Assembly: GCA_029298735.1 (NCBI GenBank)
Contig: JANSLP010000154.1
Location: 1 to 64,000, forward strand
DNA: 64,000 nt
Direction of reading: 5' to 3'
DNA from: Ophiostoma sp. CBS 140.51
Lineage: Eukaryota > Ascomycota > Sordariomycetes > Ophiostomatales > Ophiostomataceae
Shown here: positions 1 to 12,042 of the stretch, piece after piece
How positions within the stretch are numbered: position 1 is the stretch's first letter
Layout of the letters: every line of letters begins with the position of its first letter
Notes under the pieces: generated by a model
What the model saw: the letters and a program-made list of their open reading frames with translations, nothing else
Told to the model about the DNA's origin: nothing
Database searches by the model: none
Program-made: the position numbers and the translations under genes

Positions 1-609
1 CGGGGGAGGCGACGCAATAAAAGAAAGTCTTCCAAAACCGCACAGGGCGTTCAGAGGAAAGTGGCTAGGAAATAAAGTGAAAGAAAATACAAAGGTGAAG
101 CGAGGTCGAATAAACCGGTCTTGATAACTTGAGAAAGGTAAATGGCAAGAATTCTGTGGGATGAAGCGGTTCCCGAGATATTGTGCAGAAGGAGTGACCG
201 TAACACGATCGTAGATAGGCCCGGCAGGAACGATTCAACCACCGCCTTGCCTGCTTTCCCAAGACTGCTAAACCAAGGACAAACTTGTCAACGAGCAACG
301 AAATACAGAGGTGTTGGTTCAGGTATCTGCTACTACCAATTCGAGATAAAAAGAGTACAATAAGGCCTTAATACAGTAATTCTTAGAGATATGCATGATT
401 AACAAAGTCTTTCCGCAAAAGAATGGTATCTACGATCGGTGGTCTGAATTGTCGTACTGCATTGACCTGAATGCTGGTTGGAGGCAAATTCTGCCGCCCT
501 TGACCGCCCACCTTTTGCGCCTAGCACAAGGTTGTCGCGACTGCCGCGCTTTCAAGTATCTTCAATTGACGACGAACTTTTTATCCTTCAACATCCACAC
601 ATCGCCGCC
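1..609. other. Intergenic, upstream of SPF27 gene
   Basis: No gene could be supported here. All reading frames are short and none resembles a known protein. The last part before position 610 should contain the promoter and 5' leader of the splicing-factor gene. The window edge may cut off a neighbouring transcript. Confidence 0.5.
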
Positions 610-1315
610 ATGCCGTACATTACAAGTGTACACGAGTCGTTGCCATGTAAGCCGGCGCTCTACAGATTCAACCTGCCATCTAGTTCACCGCTAACCGCCA
701 GATGTCGACCTTGAACCGACACCGGAGCAGCGCGCCGCCGCCGAAACCCTGATTGCCCAGGAACGCACCACCGTCCCCGACGACCCGCACCATGCACTGC
801 TGAGACCGGCCTACACACCACACCTGACGCCCGCCATGCAGGCCGAAGTGGAGCGCGTTGCCAACAACCAGACAAAGGAGGGAAAGAAGACACAACTGTC
901 AGCCATTGACCTGTCGCGGTACGAAGTGGATGATGATGAGGCCGCCGAAGATGAGGCCGCGGCACTTCGTGCCCGGCTGAGCCAAGCCTATACGAGCCAA
1001 ACCTACCTGCGTGGCCGCCGCGCGCATCTGGCGCTGCTCGACAGCTACGGCAAGAATGCGTGGCTGGTGGGCAACTGGCAGACGGAGGCAGACCTCAAGT
1101 CGCTGGAGGCCGAGCTGGGCGAGACGCGCCGACAAGTCGACCTGGTGACCTTGCGGCGCCAGACGGCACAGAATGAGGCGGCGGGTGAGCTGCGCAGTTT
1201 GGAGGAGACGTGGCGGACGGGTGTCGGTCGTGTCTTAGAGACAGAGGCGGCGGCCGAAGAGCTGCGGCTACAGATTCTTGAGGCACGGCGGCAGCGGGCC
1301 GAGGAGGGCGTGTAG
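610..1315 (+). CDS. Pre-mRNA-splicing factor SPF27/BCAS2 family
   Basis: Predicted to be the SPF27 (BCAS2, Cwf7) subunit of the Prp19/NTC complex, which activates the spliceosome in the nucleus. Exons are 610-646 and 702-1315, giving 216 aa. The 55-nt intron (647-701) starts GTAAGC and ends CTAACCGCCAG, so its branch site lies very close to the acceptor. Joining the exons restores the family N-terminal motif: the short first exon gives MPYITSVHESLP and the junction codon gives Tyr13, forming the LPYxD-like signature. The central segment includes a GKNAWLVGN-like stretch that is typical of the family. The C-terminal third is Glu/Arg/Ala-rich and predicted coiled coil (roughly residues 140-214). 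The length is close to the usual 220 aa. An ATG-only scan would start at 836 (Met58) and lose the conserved N-terminus. Confidence 0.9.
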
Positions 1316-1999
1316 GCCACGTGGACCGGGACACGTTTTTGTTTCGATTGACATTGGAATCTTTTTCATGTGGGCGGGCGCATGGCGTTTTTCAGTTTGA
1401 ACACGGGATTGGGCGGTACATTGTTTTGTTTTGTTTCTACTAGTTATCATGAACTATACAGTAGCCATCATTGAGATTACATCACACCTCACTTTATTTT
1501 GGTCATACAAGTTATATCTGAATTGACACTTGACATTCTGTTTAAACACTGCAATACACAACGTGATAGAAAGAGTAGCATGATCGTATTGCGCAGAATG
1601 AGTAAAACAGCAGCAGAAACACTGAACGCCACCGCCGCCGCCGCCGCTATCCTCCACGCCGTCCTTTCTCCTGAGAGTTGTCCACGAATAAGGTGTTGAA
1701 CATCGCGAGGGTAGAGATCGAATCTTGAACCGGATATAAATAGAGACGAAGAATATAACAAAAAGGGTAAATTTGATAGCAGTGTCTGAATTAGACAGAA
1801 AGAAAAGAAAAGAAAACCAAGCTGCAGATTAAAAAAGGACACAAATCATAGGCAAAAAATTGCAGCAAAAATAGAGTAACCAGAAAAGACACCAAACCCG
1901 CCTCCGGTTCCCCCTCTATACGTCACTACTTGTCCTGTGACGGTTGAAAGCCCCATTGCAGTCTTTTGACACACATACACACACATCCCACACACGCCC
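1316..1999. other. Convergent 3' intergenic region SPF27/PKAR
   Basis: Tail-to-tail spacer of about 0.7 kb that should hold both 3' UTRs and poly(A) sites. A short (CCG)5 run lies at 1632-1646. Nothing else was recognised. Confidence 0.5.
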
Positions 2000-3279
2000 C
2001 TACGACGTCTGCAGAGGATCAAGGTCCTCGACACCCGTCTTGACACCCTCATATCTTGTCCGGCGCATAATGCCCTCGACGGGGCCTAGTAGCCGCTGGA
2101 AGGCAGACTTGCCTAGCGTCGCCACTTTGATATCCGTCTTGGCCACAATCGTCGCCGCACGGGGCGCGTCGTTGAGGAGGGCCAGCTCGCCGAAAAAGTC
2201 GCCCTTTTGGTAGTGCTTGACGGGGCTGTCGGTGCCCGACTTGTAGACTTCGGCCTCGCCGCTCTCCACCAGGTAAAACGAGTGGCCCGGGTCGCCCTCG
2301 CGGATGATGGTGGCGCCGGGGGCAAACTTTTGCGTCTCCAGTGCGTCGGCAATCTTGGAGCGCTCGTAGGGCGTCAGGGTCGCCAGGAGCGGCACCTCCT
2401 CCAAGAAGCTCTCGTACATGCGGCGGCGGGCGAAGGTCGACTCCATCAGAATCCGGCGGAACGTAAGACGGTCCAGGGCCCATAGTGTGCAGGCCGCCTC
2501 GGCCGACATGACGGTAGCCGCACGGGGCGCGTTATACATCAGGGCCAGTTCACCAAACGAGCCACCGGCCTGGATTGTGTCCACCTTGGTACCAAGACCC
2601 TCGGGTCCGGCTTGCAGAGTACCGGAGCTGTTGACGTAGACGTCGAAGCTGCCTTTTTCGATCACGTAGAAAAAGTCGCCCGAGTCGCCCTGAGTAATGA
2701 CCTGCAGGAGTTAGCGAGAGAACGTGGTGCTGTTATATTCTTTCCGGCAGTTCATACCTTGATGCCTTTTGTGGGAATGGGCTTCTCCATCAGAGCACCC
2801 AGGATCTGCGCCGACTGCTCCTCGTCGAGGTGGCTAAACAGAAAATTGCCCTGGATGGCGGCCTTAAGCCGCTCCAGCTGCTCGGGCGACTTTTGGTGCA
2901 CGGGCGGCGACCAGTTGTCGTACGAGTCGGTGACGGGCTTTAAAGACTCAGCCGACACGGACGTGCGTCGCCCAAAGTTGTATTGTGCTGGGTACTCGCC
3001 CGGGTTCGGCGGCGCGCTGTTGCCAAAGTTTTGAAAGGTCTGCGAGAAGTTGGACGACGAGTCTGGTGGGAAGAGGGCGCGCGACGGGCCGCCGGTGACG
3101 GTGCTGGGCTTGAGGGCAAACGGTGATGTCGGCGACGTAACGACATCGTTCTCCTCCTCTTCGAGTACTTGCTGCATGCCGGCACTATCTGGCGCACGCC
3201 TTGAGCTGGAGTCGGAGGCGGGCGGGCCGAATGGGTTGGAGTTGGCCCCAAAGGGGCTTGTGAAGCCTCCACCGGACAT
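2000..3279 (-). CDS. cAMP-dependent protein kinase regulatory subunit
   Basis: Regulatory subunit of PKA, which holds the catalytic subunit inactive until cAMP binds. Exons on the minus strand are 3279-2758 and 2701-2000, giving 407 aa. The 56-nt intron begins GTATGA and ends GCTAACTCCTGCAG, phase 0. The start at 3279 gives MSGGGFTSPFG, like other sordariomycete PKA-R proteins; an in-frame ATG at 3363 would add 28 unlike residues. The inhibitory/autophosphorylation motif RRTS is at residues 104-107. Two cyclic-nucleotide-binding domains follow, each with its phosphate-binding cassette: FGELAL at 223-228 with Arg234, and FGELAL at 344-349 with Arg355. The N-terminal 100 residues are low-complexity and Ser/Pro/Asn-rich, and I see no RIIa-type dimerisation motif. 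The gene is transcribed away from CDC50 across a 3-kb spacer. Confidence 0.95.
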
Positions 3280-6200
3280 GACTTGGGTTGTGAGGTAGAG
3301 TGTGGAGGATGAGGAGGGTGGGGTATCGTAATCGGACAACAGATGCTGGCGACGATCGGACAAGTGAGCTCACTCGATGGTGCGCTTTGTCGTGGAATCC
3401 CGAGGTCGACAATTGACCGACGAATCGAATGTGTCAAATGTGAGGCAGAAACGACAGGCGTAGAGTTCCACGTGGATATCGGCGTGCCCGAGCCTGTGCA
3501 GTAGATTGTTAGCATATGTGCAGACGATGTTGTGCTTGTGTCCGGGTGCCAGCGTGGACTGTGAGGACTATATAGTAGGGGCTGTTATGGAAGAGGGACA
3601 TGGAAGGACATGGGGTTGGGGGGCAGGGCTGTCAAACAGCAAGCAAGAGGTCTGTGTTGCGTGAACCTCGTCGCGGCTCTTCACCGGATTGTTCACTCTT
3701 TTTGTTCTGCCTTCGCCACGATGTCGATAAGGTAGTGTAGCGAAGAGAATGGAGAATGTGGAGATCATCAAGGTACGCAGAGCTTGGAATATGAAAGCTT
3801 GAGGCTTTTCATCTCGTCTCTTTGTAAACACCAATCTGCCAAGATTGAGATAATCCAGGAGGAGAGATGGAAGGAGAAGGAAGCAATGGGCAAGGCAACG
3901 GTGGAAAGGTGATGGAAACGAAGGTTCAAACGCACTGTTGAGCTTGCCGAGAGACAAAAAGAGAGAGAGCTTATGAAGCACAGAGTCAACCAAGCTCAGC
4001 AACCAGGAGGTGAAAGCTGATGGATGCAGCTAAATCGCGGGGAAGAAGAGAGGTTGGTGACGGTCCGCAATGAAGACAAATTGGCCAGACTGCGATTGCG
4101 GAGAGAGACGATGCAGCTGTGGATGGTCGTGATGCTGGGCGATGCGGGCGAGTGGTGGAGATTGAGGAATGGAGAAAAGGGAAAGGAAAAAGAAGAAGAG
4201 GAAGAATAAAGGAATAGGTTATGTCGTCGTTGTGTTTTGGTGGCGACAAGTCGACAAGTGAGGGGTGGGTGGTAGGTGCTGAATTAGGTTGTGGAGCAGG
4301 AGGTGGGAAAGGTGGACGGTGGACGGCAGGAACAACGGACGATGGATGTGGATGACGAGAAAGAGAGAGACAGGAATGAGACAAAAAGGAAAGTACGATG
4401 GGCGTATCCTACCTGCTAGAGCTAGAGGGGCAGCTTGAGGTGCTGTAGTGTCGGATTGCTGCTCAGTAGAGCTGTTTGCTGCGTATGTTGGGTTGCTTAT
4501 CTGCGGGCAATTCAATCCGTCTTTGTTGCGTCGTTCTTTCCTGTCCGGGCGGTCTGGTCGTGCTGGTTTCTTTGTTCTCCCAACCCAGAAAGTGGGGTGA
4601 GTTGAGCAAAACACAGAAAGAGAAAGGGCGATCGAGCAGAGACGGGACAAAAGAAGAAGGCGGTAGAAAAAGAAACTTGCAATGAAAGGTGCAATGGGGA
4701 GCAATGGGGAGCAATGGGGAGCAATGGGGAGCAGAAGCTCGATGAACCGATGAATCAATGGAAGGCTTGGAATGTAGGATGACAGGGCAGAAAGGGGAAA
4801 AGAAAGAAAGGAAGAGAGAAGAGTCGACGACAGAAGACCAAAGGAAGACCCAAAAGAAGACCAGAAGAAACCAGAAGACGGGACGGAAGCTTTGGGCAAG
4901 CGGCAACCAAAGAACCAGCAGCTGGAAAACGAAAGCAGAAGCAGAAAGGTGGGGGAGATGGGCGAAAGAATGTCTCCTGCCAACTGATGAGGTTCAAGAG
5001 ACAGAGGCAAGAGCGACCGGCAGCCCCTCACCCTCACTCAAGCTCGCCATTCCAAGGGGCCAGTCAGCGACGCTGGAACCATTCTAGAAGGGCGCACGGG
5101 CCACCATGCGGCACCCCTCCTCCGCAAGTGGAAAGACTGGAAAGACAGAAAACGGCTTCTGGAGCTTCTGTGCAGCCGCCGTCCACACTAGATGTGAGGA
5201 CGGAGTACTTGATCTGGGCAGATGCTACTTGCTACTAGCTACTCGCACTGCGTGAATGGGGAAGGAGGGTCGGATCGCCCTATGAGCAATATGGGATGTG
5301 GCAGGTGCGTCAAAAAGATGCTGCGGCAGACCGTAGCGAGTCTACTCCGTACTGCTGGTGGCAGACGACAGCGACAGCATATTTGCCCCTTCCGTTCTTT
5401 CGTTTCGTTCATTTTTGCGGAGAACCCATTTCGTCATTGTTTGCTCTTTCCCTGGCCGTCATATGCATCAAAACGATCTTTCTACAGATGATGCATTCGC
5501 CAGTGAAAATGGACAGCCACTGTCAGATAACTTGCAACATTCAACGATGCAACTCAACAGGCTGGGCGCTCCCTTACTTGCAGCAAAGACGTGCTTGTGC
5601 TTCTAAAGCTTGCACTTTGTACGACATATGCACTTGTATGCACGCGCTGGGCCCTGACACGGCGCGTTGGCCCCTTGCGTCTTGTAGTCACATTGTCGTT
5701 TTTGCCCTTTTTGCCTTTTTGAGAGACAATTTTCTGAGTAAATCAAGTCTGTTCAATCTGACCTTTCTTTACGCTCTGTCGATCATCTTGTTTCGCTGTT
5801 TCCTGTCTTCCCTGCAAAGATTTCCTGTTGAAAGGTGCTGCCTGTTCTGCTGTCAGCCTGAAGCTGGACTGCAGAGAATGTCCTGAAATAGAATATCACG
5901 TGATACGGACCCACACCGCGTCGTAATGTCCATGCGAGACTGCGGGAATGCAGGAGTCTCCGAGAAGGAGTGCACTGTGGCTGAGCGTACCAGCAAAATC
6001 TCGGTGCCACGGGCTAATTCAGTTTCTCGTGTTTGGGCAAGTTTGGGCAGGTCTAGTGGACCAGAGACCAGCCAGTGGACCTACCACCTCCTGGAATTCT
6101 TGCCAGAGCGCCCGTGTCAGAAGTGAGAAGTTGGCCAGCAAAGGGGAAAGAGCGAAACAGCAAAACACCAGCAACAACGAAAAAAAGGGCGATGCAACAA

Positions 6201-6298
6201 ACCTGACCTCAAGCGACATCAACGATTTAACGCGACGACAAGACGACACGGTAACCTCGAACAAAAAGAACAAAACAACAACCACAACGACACCGCCC
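3280..6298. promoter_or_regulatory. Divergent intergenic region PKAR/CDC50
   Basis: A 3-kb head-to-head spacer between the PKA regulatory subunit and the CDC50-family gene, so it should contain both promoters and leaders. Open frames here (for example 4219-5037 on the minus strand) are Ser/Leu/Phe-rich translations of pyrimidine tracts and match nothing. It contains a 10-bp tandem repeat (4691-4730) and two copies of the TACTCCGT element (5200-5207 and 5343-5350). The boundary between the two promoters cannot be placed from sequence alone. Confidence 0.5.
4691..4730. repeat. 10-bp tandem repeat, four perfect copies
   Basis: The unit GCAATGGGGA is repeated four times without mismatch. It lies about 1.4 kb upstream of the PKA-R start codon, on the opposite strand from that gene. 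Confidence 0.95.
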
Positions 6299-7964
6299 AT
6301 GGCGCCCCGCGACGACGAGCCGGCCGAGCTGGGCCATCCCGACTCGATTGCTTCGAATGAGAGCGACTCGAAGCACCAGGAGAAGAAGAAGAGCAAGAGA
6401 CCTGCGAGTACGTGAGACGTCTTTGGGGGAGAAAGGGGACGGAAAAGTGGTTTCCGGAGATGCCGGGCGCGTCCTGGCGCGTTTCCCGACGATCCGGTGG
6501 CGCATGAAGTCGACGATGGTTGAAGATGAAGATTGAAGATTTGGTGATGATTGACATCGAGATCGCGATGTTCACGATTTGATGGAACGGCTTTACTGAC
6601 ACTCCCTCTTCTTGAACAGACACCGCTTTCCGGCAACAGCGTCTCAAGGCATGGCAGTAAGTACAGCGACGATAGCGACGATACTTCAACGACACAATCG
6701 ATCTCTTTAACAGATCACTAACTTCCCCTTAGACCCATCCTCACGCCGAAAACGGTTCTGCCGCTCTTTTTCGCCATTGGCATCATCTTCGCGCCCATTG
6801 GCGGCGTGCTGCTCTACGTCAGCAACCAGGTGCAGATGATCCAGCTCGAGTACACCAACTGCGACGCCCTCGCACCAACCACGGGCTTCGAGGCCATGCC
6901 GTCCGACGCCGTCAAGATGCAGTTCAAGTCGTCGAGCAACTCCACGACGGCCGGTGCCATGTGGAAGCGCACGCCCATCAACGTCACGTACGACGGCGTC
7001 CAGGTGCCGGGTGACATTAACGTCTGCAGCCTGCAGTTTGACATTCCCGAGAGCATGGGCCCGCCCGTTCTGTTTTACTACCACTTGACCAACTTTTACC
7101 AGAACCACCGTCGCTACGTCAATTCTTTTTATGACAAGCAGCTCAAGGGTGACGTCGTCAGCAACTCTGACGTCAAGGGCTCCAACTGCGACCCGCTCGA
7201 GCTCAACAGCACCGGCTCTGCCTACTACCCGTGCGGTCTGATTGCCAACTCGTTTTTCAATGACACCTTTTCGAGCCCTATCCTCTTGAATGTCCAGGAC
7301 GGCAGCAGCGACAACGAGACGTATGTCATGGAGAACAACACCAACATTGCCTGGAGCTCCGATAAGTCTCTGTACGGCAACTTCCCGTCGTCCATGAGCT
7401 ACTCGGACGTCTCGCCGCCGCCCAACTGGATCCACCGCTACCCCAACGGCTACACCGAGTCCAACCCGCCGCCCGATCTGTCCACCGACGAGGCCCTCCA
7501 GGTCTGGATGCGCACCGCTGGTCTGCCCACGTTCAGCAAGCTCGCCCAGCGCAACGACACCACGGCCATGCGCAGCGGAACTTACCAGGTCGATGTGATT
7601 TCTTGTAAGTGGCAGTCTCTCTACCAAAATATTTTGAATATGTCTAACACCTCCAGTCTTCGACGTCACCGAGTTCAAGGGCACAAAGTCGATTATTCTG
7701 TCCACCCGCACCGTCATGGGCGGCCGCAACCCTTTCCTAGGCATTGCCTACCTGGTCGTCGGCGGTATCTGCATTCTGCTCGGCGCCATCTTTACCGTCA
7801 CCCACATGATTAAGCCAAGAAAGCTCGGCGACCACACCTACCTGTCCTGGAACAATGCTCCTGCGCCCTCGCGACAGGCTGGTGCTGGTGGTGCTGGTGG
7901 TGGTGCCGCCGGCGGCAGTGCCGTCCTAGCTTCGGGCCGTGACGTCGGTGGCAGCGCGGCGTAG
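6299..7964 (+). CDS. CDC50/LEM3 family, P4-ATPase flippase beta subunit
   Basis: Non-catalytic subunit that pairs with P4-ATPase lipid flippases, assists their exit from the ER and supports phospholipid transport across secretory and plasma membranes. Exons are 6299-6407, 6620-6656, 6733-7604 and 7657-7964, giving 441 aa. Introns are 212, 76 and 52 nt, all GT-AG. The tiny second exon encodes NTAFRQQRLKAW, the hallmark N-terminal motif, and continues into PILTPKTVLPLFFAIG across the third exon. Transmembrane helix 1 is at about residues 57-79 and helix 2 at about 367-388. Between them is a large lumenal domain with several N-x-S/T sites and conserved cysteines. The GTKSIILSTRTVMGGRNPFLG block before helix 2 is diagnostic. 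The C-terminal tail is Gly/Ala-rich. Confidence 0.95.
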
Positions 7965-8871
7965 AATGCCTTGCCTAAACCGGCGCTGATGGTGGCTGCA
8001 GTAGGGGCTGCAAAACACGGTCCGTGAAGAGGCATACCAAGACTATGGTCAGGCTTTGATTCTCTCGTTATCTGTCTTTTTTTCCTATTCTCATCTTGTT
8101 TCTCTTGGCTTGTTTGTTTTCTTGTATTTCGCTCTGCTTTTTGTGTCGTCTGGTTATGGGCTTGCTTCCGACTATTCTCATTTCATGTCATTTATTTTCC
8201 TCCTCATCTTTCATCTTTCATGTCGCGCTTGTCTACCATCAACATCAACCCTGGCAGCCAGCCAAATGGATGTTCTATGTTGTACTAGTATTGCTTTTTC
8301 TACCCTTGTAAGAAGCAATTGTTTCTTCTGCTTTTCCCTCTCATACTTTTTCACCCGTCGTTCACATCCATTCCCCTTGTTTTCTTTCTCTTTTCTTCTT
8401 TCCCCTCCTCACTGGCGTTTCTCAAAAGGGATTTTCTTTACAGTCTGTGTTTTCAATAAATTTGATTTGAATTCAAGTAGCTCCTTGATATTTGGAATAC
8501 ACTTGTGCTTTTGTTTTGTGTTCGACGTTCCACTACCACGTACGTAGATCTCCGTAACGAAACTGTTGACTGGAAACACTGCCATAAGCCTTCAATTTTT
8601 CCCCATTCCTCAAACGAAAAACTCGCAAATAGCTATCGAACAAGACCCATTTTACAGTAAAAAAGCAGGAGCAAAAAGCATGACAAGAAGAGAGTACAAG
8701 AAATAAGAAATATAGTAACAAAAAGGCAGTAATGAAAGTGAAGAGTAAAAGAAAAAAGGAAATTAATGGAACGTTGATAGTATGGCAAATGCTCACTCAA
8801 CACTCAACGTCTTCTCTTCTCGCCTCGCCTCGCCTCGCGGCTGCAACTCAACTTAGTACGCAGCCCGCACC
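7965..8871. other. Convergent 3' intergenic region CDC50/SPT16
   Basis: Tail-to-tail spacer, very T/C-rich on the plus strand just after the CDC50 stop. A canonical AATAAA lies at 8455-8460, a plausible poly(A) signal for CDC50. A short (CGCCT)n run occupies 8821-8838 next to the SPT16 stop. No gene is evident. Confidence 0.5.
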
Positions 8872-11800
8872 CTAACGCTTCCGCGACTTCTTGCTGCCAC
8901 GGTCGTCGTCGTCCAAATTGCTCTCGCGGTCGCGCTTCTTCGCCTTGCGCTCCAGCTCGTCCCAGTCCTCACCCTCGTCCTCCTCGCTGGCGTCCTCGTC
9001 GCTAGCCTCGTCCGATGCATTAGAGTCGTCAAAGTCGGAGCCCTCCTCGCTTGACTCGGACGGATCCTCGAGTTCGCTGTCGCTCATCTCAAAGGCACTC
9101 TCCTCCTCTTCCTCGCTGGCGTCCTCGTCGTCCGACTCGGCCTGCAGGAACCCCCAACCGCCGTCGGCAAAGAACTGGTGCGTGTCGGCCGTGACCGTCT
9201 TCATGATGGTCGGCCAGTTGAGGTTGAGCGGGCCCTCGGAGTAGGCAATGTCGGATGAGTCCAAAAACTCCTTGACGTCTTCGAGCGACTCGACAGGGAT
9301 CGTGTTGACGTGGAAGGGCGGGCGGGTAAAGTCCTTGAAGACAAAGACTAAATCAAAGTTCTTTAGGCCAAACTGCACGCGCTCCAGATGAGCCACCTCA
9401 ATCTCTTCGAGCGTGACCACCATAAACGGCGGCTCCGTCAGCTGGATCAGACACTCGGTCGTCGGCTGGATGTAGACGTTGCTGCGGAAGGGCACGCCGT
9501 TGAAGCCGATTTCGCGGATGGGCATGTCGACTTCGAGATTTTCATTGCGTCCGGCCTCGGCAATCTTTTCGGCAAAGCTCTTGAAGAGACGGTCCAGCTC
9601 GGCGCGCCGGCGGCGCTCTTCCTGCTCGGCCTCAAACTCGTCCTCGTCGCCGTACCGGTACTTGCGCTTCCTATTGCCCGTCTCGTCAAACTGGATGTCC
9701 GTGGCCTCGCGGTAGAACTGCACATCCTTGGTCTTCTTCTTGTTTCCTATAATGATGGGGTCCTTGAGGTGGATGTGGATAATGACAATCAGCTCGTGCT
9801 GCGACGGCTGGAAGAAGAGGTGGCGGACATTCGAAAACAAAATGTCGACACGCTGGTGCGCGCTCAAAGGCGACTGGTAGCGGATACCGTTCTGGTGGAT
9901 CTCGACCTTGCCCGGAACCCGCTTGCCTTCCATAGCGGGGCGGATAAAGACATTGTCGAGCACGGCGGGCCGGCGGTTCCGTATCTCAATCAGTTTGTCC
10001 TGCTCGACAACGTCCTCCATGTCCTTCTTTTCTTGCTCCTTCTTGGTGGCGTCACGCTTCATGCCGGCAATCTGGTTCGAGATGTCGTTGTAGCGGTCGC
10101 CGTCCGTCGACCGGAACGTCAGACTGCGTACAAAGTGAGCAGACGCATCCTCAAACGGCTGGTCGTCTTTGCGGCCAACACCCTGACCGGGCGACAAGAA
10201 GTTGACTCTCAGAAACGACCAGTCGCCCTCGTCGCTCTTGCTCGCGTTCTTGATCGTGTTAATATGGAAGGGGACGGGGCGGCCCATAATGGGCAGGATG
10301 ACGGTGCTGTTCTTGATGTCGACAACAATGCCCAGGTCGCGCACTTTTGGTGGGAACTGGTTGTCGCGCTTGTACGACTCGAAGCGCTTGAACTTTTTGA
10401 TTTCCTTGCCGTTCTGCCCGCCCGTCGCCTCGGCGAACCGCTCCATGCCCTCGCGCTGCTTCTTGGCGGCCAGCTCCTTTTGGTGCTCACGCCGGCGCTT
10501 GTCGCCGTCCTCGTCCACCTGCGTCGAGCGCTCGGAACGTAAGCGCGTACTGGTAATGTTCTTAGTAGCCACAGCGCCGACGCGGGCGTCCTTCTTCTCC
10601 TTCTTGGGGGTGGGCTGCGCCTCTTCGTCGTCCTTGAAGAAGAAGGAGCTGGCATCCGCGTCGCTGGGTGCGTCGCCCGTGAAAATGACGGGCTCGCCCG
10701 TCGTGACGCGGATCGTGTCGGTAATGACTAGCGAGTACAGCTTGTCGGTCTTGTCTTTGGTCTGGGCGTTCTCGATGTCGCTAAAGCCTGTGGTGACACA
10801 GAGCGTCATGCCATCTTTGAGGACGCGCGGGTTCTTGCTGTTGAGGAGCAGGGTGGAGTCGCGGTTCTCGAGGCCGATACCATAACCGATATTCTTAACA
10901 AAGTGCTTCTCGAGCTCGGGCTTCTTGCTGCGAATGTACCCCAGAGCCTTGGCGTAGACGTCCTTGCAGGCAACGCCGTCGCTGATTTCCTTGAGGGCGA
11001 TGCTGTGGACGGCCGACAGGAGACGGTAGTTGCTCTCCTGCGCCTTGTTGGGGTCGACCAGGAACGTGCGTGCAATGGTCGAGCAGTACGACTTGTAGCG
11101 CATGCCCATGGCGGCAATAATGATGCCCGGCTTGAGGTTGTCGCTGTTGACTTCCGTCTGCCACTTGATGTCAAACTTGCCGCCACTCTGGACGATCGGG
11201 CCCAACACCCAGTCGAGCTGCTCCACGTCGAACTCGGCCGGCAGCTTGGACTTGTTGGGCAGCTCGACCGTCTTCCAGAACTTTTTGTCGTCAATCATCT
11301 TCTCGACCTGGTCGACCAAAGCCGTGTGGCGGATCTTCTTGTCCTGGTCCAAGACGTCCGACATCTCGTCCAAGAAATAGGGATGCATAAGGGCAACACA
11401 GGCGCGTGAGGCCGTGCGCATCGCGCGCAACTCCGTCTCGTTCTTGACGGCAAACGCCGCCGAACTCAGCGCGTTGCTAATGTCGACCTGCTCCAGGTCT
11501 TTACCGTTCTCCTCGAGCGTCTTCTTCCACTCGTCGACAAAGGGGCCGCGCGAGGTGTCCTTGGGCAGCACGCCGAGCTTCTTGCCGGCATTCCGTGAGG
11601 CTTCAATGACCTTGAGGAACAGCTTGTCGTTCTCGGCGGCGTCCTTGCCGCGCACCAGCACCTCCACGGGGAAGCGGCCGCCCTTGATCTGGTCGAGGTA
11701 CTTGGCCTTTTTGGCCGTCGTGAGAATGTAGAGCGTCTCTTGGGTGAGCAGCATTAGCGTCGTCGGGAATTCGTAGCCCAAAAGCCAGAACTAGAGGAGG

Positions 11801-12042
11801 TGTGTTAGTATTCGTCAAAGGTATCGCGTCAGTCACTCCAGCCCCCTGCTCTGACTCACATGAACTGCATTGTTCTTCTGGTACTCGGGGGCCTCCTCGA
11901 CCTTGCCCATCATCACCAGAATCGAGCTTGCGCCGTTGAAAACGCCATCGTCGCCCGCCCGCTTCGTGTCAGCCTTCCAAGCATTAACAAAGTCGCCCAC
12001 ACGGTCCTGGAAGGTTTTGGCGTCAATCGTGATTTCGGACAT
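8872..12042 (-). CDS. SPT16: FACT complex subunit SPT16
   Basis: Large subunit of the histone chaperone FACT, which disassembles and reassembles nucleosomes during transcription and replication. Exons on the minus strand are 12042-11860 and 11790-8872, giving 1033 aa, the normal family length. The 69-nt intron starts GTGAGT and ends CCTCTAG, phase 0. Joining the exons gives KNNAVH followed by FWLLGYEFPTTLML, the conserved SPT16 sequence. The N-terminal half is the catalytically dead aminopeptidase-P-like domain. A middle region with Rtt106/PH-like folds follows. The last 90 or so residues are a Glu/Asp/Ser-rich acidic tail ending in a basic, NLS-like KKSRKR. I chose the start giving MSEITIDAKTF; an in-frame ATG three codons upstream (12051) is an alternative. 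Confidence 0.97.

Noticed and set aside
4219..5037. 272-codon minus-strand frame upstream of PKAR
   Set aside because: It includes the translated 10-bp tandem repeat and purine/pyrimidine tracts, and shows no domain that would serve as a PKAR N-terminus.
6707..7744. 345-codon minus-strand frame over the CDC50 gene
   Set aside because: Antisense shadow: Val/Arg/Gly-rich, no recognisable domain, and it crosses the real gene's intron.
9388..10542. 384-codon plus-strand frame over SPT16
   Set aside because: Antisense shadow of the long SPT16 exon with Leu/Val/Asp-rich nonsense composition.
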